25,142 nt of DNA. Source: Calycina herbarum (taxonomy: Eukaryota > Ascomycota > Leotiomycetes > Helotiales > Pezizellaceae). Made by a program: the position numbers and the translations under genes. Of the stretch, positions 19,503-25,142 are shown in pieces (the first letter of the stretch is position 1; each line of letters opens with the position of its first letter). Under the pieces are notes generated by a model, which ran no database searches, was not told the DNA's origin, and saw only the letters and a list, made by a program, of their open reading frames with translations. Where the stretch lies: positions 1 to 25,142 of the forward strand of contig LLEY01000328.1 of NCBI GenBank assembly GCA_001414485.1, in the 5' to 3' direction.

Positions 19503-19974
19503 TATAATAAAACTTAAACGAACTAAATAAAGATGACTAAGTCTCGAAGGTTAGTATATAGGTAAGAAGTATAGATACGATAGATTGTTTACTTAGAAGT
19601 GAACTTGTTACTTATATTAAAGATGTTAAATAAGATAATAAGATTAATAACTAAAGTTAAGTACGAAGCTCCTATCTAATAGCAGACGTGCCAGTCTTAT
19701 ATAGAACCTCCGTTCTCTAAGTACATCGCCTATATTGCTTGCATCGCCTATATCGCTCGCGATCAGGGCGATCAGGGCGATCAGGGCGATCAGGGCAATC
19801 ACGTCACGTGACCACACGTGACTTCCAACAGTCTTACAACAGTAAGATCCTGAAACCTTCAAATGCCTTTCGCATTACTGATTTCCTCCTATGTTACCTT
19901 CCTTTCCTAGATGTCGTGCCTTATCCTGTCAGATCGCCGTCTAGACTACTTACCACTTTCCGTGATTCGTAACA
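19503..19974 (-). repeat. 5' LTR of G1 (R2)
   Basis: 472 bp; on minus it begins TGTTACGAATCACGG and ends ...TTTTATTATA. It holds the 18-bp duplication (19724-19759), four exact GATCAGGGC units (19761-19796) and CACGTG boxes (19805-19810, 19815-19820). Compared with R1 it keeps more G:C in the part toward 19974. The frames at 19644-19862 and 19739-19972, with an IALIALIALIA peptide, come from the 9-bp repeat. Confidence 0.93.
19724..19796. repeat. Tandem repeats inside LTR R2
   Basis: 18-bp duplication plus four 9-bp GATCAGGGC units, as in R1. Confidence 0.9.
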
Positions 19975-20173
19975 GAAACATTGAGATAACCAGAGCTATT
20001 ATAGGACCTTTTTAACCGAATGTACTTAAAACAACGAGAGGATTTAGAGAGCTCTAGAAAACATCGACAAGACTATTTATAACAAAAAGAACAGGTTATC
20101 GCTAGACGTTATACGGATTCGATTCGTATAGCAAGAGCTAGACGCTCTTTTTATTTAATATAAGAGGAGGACA
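19975..20173 (+). pseudogene. Gypsy G3 fragment 4: pol C-terminal tail and polypurine tract
   Basis: Starts with the second GAAAC of the G1 TSD. Joining it to 5684 keeps one frame across the junction: RKKH, then RTFLTECTQNNERI, RALENIDKTIYNKKNRLSLD and VIRIRFV-QELDALFI, ending at TAA near 20158. This makes G3 pol about 230 codons longer after the chromodomain than G1 or G2. A purine-rich AAGAGGAGGACA (20162-20173) follows and fits a polypurine tract. Confidence 0.65.
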
Positions 20174-20187
20174 TGTTTATATATAAC
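20174..20187 (+). repeat. First 14 bp of the G3 3' LTR (putative)
   Basis: TGTTTATATATAAC follows the G3 polypurine tract, so it is probably the start of its 3' LTR. G2 begins at 20188, and ATAAC (20183-20187) would be its left TSD. It does not match the S or R termini. Confidence 0.45.
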
Positions 20188-20642
20188 TATAACGAAACTT
20201 AAACGAACTAAATAAAGATGACTAAGTCTCGAAGGTTAGTATATAGGTAAGAAGTATAGATACGATAGATTGTTTACTTAGAAGTGAACTCGTTACTTAT
20301 ATCAAAGATATTAAACAAGATAATAAGATTAATAACTAAAGTTAAGTACGAAGCTCCTATCTAATAGCAGACGTGCTAGTCCTATATAGAGCCTTCGTAT
20401 CCCCTAGCCGCTATGGTCGATCTGCCTAACTATAGCCGACATAGTCGACTCGTCGGCTATGTTACTTACCTTTCCTAGTTACGTGATTATAACCAACTTC
20501 TAATAGTAAGATCCTAGAATTCCTAAATACTCTTCTATATTATAGATTCCCTCTTATATTACCTTCTATTTCCTAGACGTTATACCTTATCTTATTAGAA
20601 CGCTGTCTAGACTACTTATTATATAAAACGTGATTTATAATA
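20188..20642 (-). repeat. 3' LTR of G2 (R3)
   Basis: 455 bp. Its first 200 bp and last 150 bp (plus-strand order) match R1 and R2. The centre (about 20390-20480) is different: the GATCAGGGC block is replaced by an unrelated stretch with the inverted repeat AGCCGAC...GTCGGCT (about 20432-20457). Confidence 0.85.
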
Positions 20643-20660
20643 CTATCCTCTTTTTAGATT
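20643..20660 (-). promoter_or_regulatory. Polypurine tract of G2
   Basis: On minus CTAAAAAGAGGATAG directly precedes the LTR start, as in G1. Confidence 0.7.
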
Positions 20661-21291
20661 AGCATATCCCTATACTTAAGTATAGCCTAAGAAATATCGT
20701 TAAAGAGCTGTTAGCTCTTCCGGTTTTAATATAAATACTACTTATACTTTCGAATATAAACGCTAGATTAAACTTATAAAGCGTATTAATAAATCTAGCG
20801 AAGAGATAGCTCTCTATACTCGATACGAACGTTCTAGACGAAGATATATAGCTATAGCTTTAACCTTAGAGGTTAATAAATGTTCTAAGTATATAAGATA
20901 GAAGAAATCCTATAATATTAAGTCGCGAAATCGAATACCCTTACTTTCTAACTAGTCCTTAATTAACTAGTAATAACGAAAACTAAGGGACGAAGAAGAA
21001 TAGGCCTAGTAGTCTTAACAGGAAGCGGCTACTAAGGTTCTTCGTTTACGAAAACTTTAGTACTAACTCGATAAGCGAGAACAGTAGCTGATTTAGTCTA
21101 GTTTAAATTCTATAGCTAAGCTAGAGAAGAAAGAGGAGGAAGAGAGAAAAGATAGAGAAAGATAGAAAGAAAAGGAGTATAAAGAGGAAGAGGCTACTAG
21201 GCTAGCCGCCCTTCCTACCTCCGACCCCGCCCTCGATCTATCTCTCGACCCCGTCTTTCTAGAATCCTTTCCTCCTAATCACGAGATATAA
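20661..21291 (+). pseudogene. Antisense accessory gene of G2 (uninterrupted copy)
   Basis: Plus-strand frame opposite to gag-pol, in register from at least 20761 to TAA 21289-21291, with stops only of TAG/TAA type. Order: basic helix (IKLIKRINKSSEE), YTRYERSRRRY, the Cys motif VNKCSKYIR (about 20874-20900), SRNRIPLLSN, then a Leu/Arg/Glu-rich helix (about 21000-21200; ATKVLRLRKLQYQLDKREQ, AKLEKKEEE), and a C-terminal DPALDLSLDPVFLESFPPN. The G1 copy has the same order with about half of the residues changed, which argues for selection on the protein before RIP. Likely a soluble, nucleic-acid- or zinc-binding coiled-coil protein; no function is assigned. The LTR next to it could supply its promoter, which is inference. 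Confidence 0.75.
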
Positions 21292-24200
21292 ACAACCCTA
21301 GGTTTTAACGGTAGAACTCCTAAAGTTCTCTTAAACAACGGTTAAGGTTGCCTTTTAGTTCCTAAGTGTTTTCTAAGTATAGGTAATTTAACTATTTAAT
21401 TAAATACTTAACTTATCCTTTAATAAGTTTATAGTTAAGAATCCTCTTAACTTCGTATTTAGTATTTAAGTTTACTAGTTGAATTTCTATAAGTAGAGCT
21501 AGTAGTGCTCCTAGTAGTACTAGTTCAAGTAAGGATATATAGAATACTAGGTAGATGTTTATTATCCTTAGTAGTGCTAATTTATAATTCAAAGGTCCCT
21601 TAACTCGTTTAATTTTAAATAGTCTAAGTTTTTTATAATCTAGTTTATTACTTAATCTTTTTATATTAATATTCTTTTATACTAAGTAAACTTTATCTCC
21701 CTCTTCTAGTATTAGCTTTTAACTACGTCGTTTATTATAGTAGTACGTATTTCTTTTAGCTATAAATTACAAATCCTCTATAAGTTCCTTATATAGCCCT
21801 TTAATTTTTAAGATATAAATACAAGTAAGTTAGTTATCGATAGTCGTAGATAGCGGTTCTTAATACACTAATAATTTATATCTAAAGTTAGTATAAAATA
21901 GCGTAATAAGCGTTGTTTCCGTTACTGAACTATTATAGGCAAACTATACTAAGGACAGTAGTTCTACCTAGTTATTTTACTAGTAGTTTATATAATAACG
22001 AAGATATATTTTAACTACTTAATTTATCTATTTATTCCCTCTATTTATCTAAGAGTAGAAAGCTATAGAGAGCTTTCTTTTCGCATCTAATCGTTCTATA
22101 AGAGCGATCTAAAATTTCGAGGTAAAGAGCTTGTCTCTATCTAAGAGTATTTCTTTAGGTAGTCTATATCTTAAGATTACTTCTCTAAGAAATATAAATA
22201 CTAATTCCTTAGCTATACTTAACTCTATATATACTATTAGAATTATATACTTTGTAAGTTGTTTTATAATAACTAGGATCGAATTATACTTAACTCCTGT
22301 TATTAGATCTTTAGATTTTAGTAATTTAATAATAAAATCTATAGATATTGATTTCTAAGATACTTATAGTATTAGAGTAGTATTTATCTATCTACAAGGA
22401 GTATAGTAGAAAGCCTTATTCCTAGTATAGGTATTATATTCTACTATTACCTCCTTAACTATTATAGATAACCGATTAATATAGTAGTATTATCTTATCT
22501 TTTAGAGGGTCCTACGAATTCCTTAGTAACTGTAAGCGAGCGTAGTATAGTATTCCTATACAAATTCTTTTATATATAAGCTAGGAACCTATAGTTTCCC
22601 TTTCTTATACTAGTTATAACCTTTATATATATTCTAAATTTTATCTATCTAGATGTCGTTTATTACTACTATTTCGTATATAGTAGGTACTAAATCTCTA
22701 TTCTTAAGAGTTTTTAAGATTATAATCTTTTTATACTCTTTATTTCTCTTATATCTAGGTTTCTAGCTAAGAGTATTAGCTCGAGTATTCGACGTTCCTT
22801 TTATATATTAAATAATAATATTAAATCCTTCTAATATCTTTGACTATCTAGCTAGTCGTCTAGTTATAAGTTCCTTAGTTGTTGTAAATATTCTAAGGTT
22901 TTCGTAGTTAGATAAAACTATAACTAGGTGTTTTACTAGCTATAAATAAATTCTCTAGTATTCTAAAGCTAATACTATAGTAAGCAGTTCCTTATCGAAG
23001 ATACTATAGTTTTATTATACTAGGTTAAATGTTTTAGAATAATATATAATAAGTATAAGTTTTCTCTTATTATTTAGTTATAGGTAAATCGTATCTACTA
23101 ATATATCTAAGGCGTCTATTTTAATTATACTCGGTTTTTCTATATTAAAGTCGTATAAAATAAGTTTCTTCTTAAACTTTGCTTTAATCTTTTAAAAAGC
23201 GTCCTTAGCCTATTTATCCTAAATAAATTTAATAGCTTTCTTAACTAGTATTATTATTAGTTTAGTAATCTTTATATAGTCTTATATAAACAGATAATAA
23301 AAGTTTATAAATCTAAAGAAGAACTGTATATCTTTTACGTTCTCTAGTAACTTCTAGTTTAAGACGTCTTAGATCTTTGCTAGATCTATTTTTATTTTCT
23401 CTAAGCTAAATACCTATTCTAGGAAAAGTGTCTAAGTTACTTTAAACTCGTATTTTAAGAGTTTTAACTAAGAGTTTACTTTTATAAGTTATTATAAAAC
23501 TTCTTTAATATATCTCTTATATTTCTCTTCTTTTTCTAAGAAGATTAAAATATTATCTAGATAATAGATTACTATTACTCTTAGAAGATCTCTTAAAATA
23601 TTATTATTTTATCTTTAATATATAGCTAGTATATTATAAAGTCTAAAAGGTATAACTATATATTTATAAAGGCCTAATAGTAAGGTAAACGCTGTTTTCT
23701 ATTCGTCTCTGGTTTTTATTTGTATTAGTCTATAAGCGTTTTATTAATCTAGTTTCGTAAATCGTACTGCCTTACCTAACTTGTTCTATAAGTATTAGCT
23801 TAGTAGTAGCGGATAAGCGTTCTTAACTATAGCGTGATTTACTTCTTAGTAATTAATATATACTCTTCTATCTAGATCGTCTTTCTTCTTAATAATAAGT
23901 ATATTTAAGGTAATTAGTAACTTAGATTTTCTAATATATCCCTTCCTAATACCTTCTTTTATATAACTTTCTATTTTTTATAGACTTTTCTAGTTATATA
24001 ACTGAAGCTTCTACTTTAAGAGATAATAACTCTCTTTTAATTTAATCTTATAATCTTATAAGTAATGTTTTAGTAAAGCTTATAAGTCTTCTAGGTTTTT
24101 AAACAAAGCCTTAAATTCTCTATACTATATAGGTATTTTATTATCAGCTTTCTTACTAACCTGTAAAGGACCCTAAGCAAGGTGTCCTAGTATCTTAGAA

Positions 24201-24755
24201 GAGGTAGCGCTAACCTTGTTCTAGCCTTATAGTTATAATTATAATCTTATATAATTATATCGACTAAAGGTTATTATTTAAGCCTTCTAATTAATATTTA
24301 GATTATGTTCTTAAATCTATAGTATACTAAATATTACCTCCTTACTTCCTATTTTAATAATATTGAATTATATATCTGAATAGTATCCTTTAATATTGAC
24401 TTTTATTAGAATAGTTTACTAATTAATAATCCTATCTTAGTAGGCAACGTCTATTCTATTAACCACCCCTAGGCAGTATAGTTTTATATTCTTAATTAGA
24501 ATGTTTAGCTTTTTTAAAGCTGTTAGAGAGAGGAAATTACCTGTTACTCTTAAGTTAATTATAACTCGAAGTTCCTTTCCTTTTATCTTCGTAGTTATAA
24601 TTAACTAACTTTCTCTAGAGGTAGTACTTAGCTCTCTAACTATTAGTTAGTAGAGTTCTCTCTATACTAATTCCGTTTCTTAGTCTATATTGTATTCGTT
24701 TATCTCTTAGAAGATTATACTAAATAATTTTCTACTTTCTAATTCTTAAAATATT
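21275..24755 (-). pseudogene. G2 pol: protease, RT, RNase H, integrase, chromodomain
   Basis: Read on minus from 24755. Protease-like VIINLRVTGNFLS (about 24565-24525) has lost its catalytic Asp. RT holds IYYLDNILIFLEKEE (about 23567-23535), with the same Asp to Asn change as G1. An RNase H end of LSRKP type lies near 22785-22755, and the integrase core SIDFI-type site near 22352-22335. The post-core region is at about 22190-21600, the HISLLEP-like box near 21545-21515, and the chromodomain at about 21470-21355. The frame ends LGLFISRD then TAG 21277-21275. It is uninterrupted by S elements over 3.4 kb, so it serves as the empty-site control for copies C and D and for the Harbinger element. 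Confidence 0.87.
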
Positions 24756-25142
24756 TGTCAAAATGGTCACGGAAGAGGGCAGAAGGCAGAAGTCAAGGGT
24801 ATAAATTATGTGTATATGTGTGTGTGTGTATATATGTGTGTGTATGTGTGTGTATCCTGGGTAGACATCCCAGGACCTAGTTATATACACATGTGTATAA
24901 AGGACTCTTTGTATATACGTATACGGAATACGTATGCGGTGTACAAAGGACTCTTTGTATATACGTATTCGGAATACGCATACGGTGTACAAAGGACTCT
25001 TTGTATATACGTATGCGGAATACGCATGCGGTATACGCCATAAAACGCCACTTCCATAAACGGAATACGTATGCGGAAGTATATGTAATTAATATACAAA
25101 ACTTAACGCGTTGCTCTAGAGTGCTCTAGACACATCAGAACC
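24756..25142 (+). mobile_element. S-family solo-LTR-like element, copy F (cut by window end)
   Basis: Begins TGTCAAAATGGTCACGGAAG at 24756, the least mutated S terminus in the window; ATATT (24751-24755) is the expected left TSD. It contains the GAGGGCAGAAGGCAGAAG block, a TG microsatellite (24808-24855), the CCTGGGTAGACATCCCAGG hairpin (24856-24874), the minisatellite, and runs to the start of the CACGTG palindrome at the window end. Confidence 0.88.
24895..25035. repeat. 46-bp minisatellite in S copy F
   Basis: About three units of the palindromic 46-bp repeat. Small frames on both strands at 24732-25129 are repeat-derived. Confidence 0.9.

Larger units (their letters stand above)
5690..19974 (-). 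mobile_element. Ty3/Gypsy chromovirus G1, full length with four later insertions
   Basis: Both LTRs are 472 bp (5690-6161 and 19503-19974) and the whole is flanked by the TSD GAAAC (5685-5689 and 19975-19979). Subtracting the LINE (about 5.87 kb) and S copies C, D and E gives an original element of about 6.8 kb. On minus, from right to left: 5' LTR, short leader, gag (CCHC knuckle), protease, RT, RNase H, integrase, chromodomain; then, on the opposite strand, an accessory gene, then polypurine tract and 3' LTR. G2 is a second, diverged copy of the same type. All genes carry RIP-type stops. Confidence 0.92.
20188..25142 (-). mobile_element. Ty3/Gypsy chromovirus G2, 5' end outside window
   Basis: Same architecture and polarity as G1: 3' LTR (20188-20642), polypurine tract, antisense gene, then pol on minus up to the protease region at 24755, where S copy F is inserted. 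Gag and 5' LTR lie beyond the window. Pol aligns closely with G1, but the LTR centre and the antisense gene differ clearly, so it is another subfamily. Confidence 0.88.

Noticed and set aside
19644..19972. Frames in LTR R2 with IALIALIALIA or RSGRSGRSG peptides
   Set aside because: They are a by-product of the 9-bp GATCAGGGC repeat inside an LTR.
22131..22358. Plus-strand frame in G2
   Set aside because: Antisense to the integrase region of pol, which reads correctly on minus and aligns with G1 and G3.

Overview
This window looks like a repeat-rich, AT-rich block from a filamentous ascomycete (Pezizomycotina) genome that has been heavily altered by repeat-induced point mutation (RIP). Three things point there: (i) transposable-element families typical of fungi (Ty3/Gypsy chromovirus, Tad1-type LINE with RNase H, PIF/Harbinger with a Myb-like partner); (ii) reading frames that stay in register for hundreds of codons but are full of TAG/TAA where Trp or Gln is expected; (iii) extreme TpA enrichment. 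I found no host gene, tRNA, rRNA or CRISPR. Essentially every base can be assigned to a transposable element.

The window is a nest that can be dated by target-site duplications (TSDs). The oldest layer is Gypsy copy G3 (+ strand), now in four pieces: 290-1356, 4194-4383, 5018-5689 and 19975-20187. It carries the RNase H end, integrase, chromodomain and a long C-terminal tail. Into G3 went a complete 2.84-kb PIF/Harbinger element (1357-4193, TSD TTA), two solo-LTR-like elements of a family called S here (copy A 1-289; copy B 4384-5017, TSD GAAAC), a complete Gypsy element G1 (5690-19974, TSD GAAAC, - strand) and a second Gypsy G2 (20188 to beyond the window, - strand). G2 seems to sit 14 bp inside the start of G3's own 3' LTR.

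G1 has two 472-bp LTRs (5690-6161 and 19503-19974). Without later insertions it would be about 6.8 kb. It was invaded by a full-length Tad1-like LINE (about 6690-12539, poly(A), about 15-bp TSD) and by S copies C (13626-14227), D (16145-16633) and E (18551-19034), each with a 5-bp TSD. G2 was invaded by S copy F (24756 to window end).

The most interesting biology is that G1 and G2 share a second gene on the strand opposite to gag-pol, between the pol 3' end and the 3' LTR. It encodes a charged protein with a Cys-x2-Cys motif and a Glu/Arg/Lys-rich helical region. In both copies its stop overlaps the inferred pol stop by exactly 17 bp. The S family is the second point of interest: six copies in 25 kb, none with an internal region, each with a microsatellite, several hairpins and a 46-bp minisatellite of palindromic units. 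All genes here are broken, so this is a fossil record rather than a working system. Coordinates of element ends are precise where a TSD is visible; domain borders and start codons are approximate.
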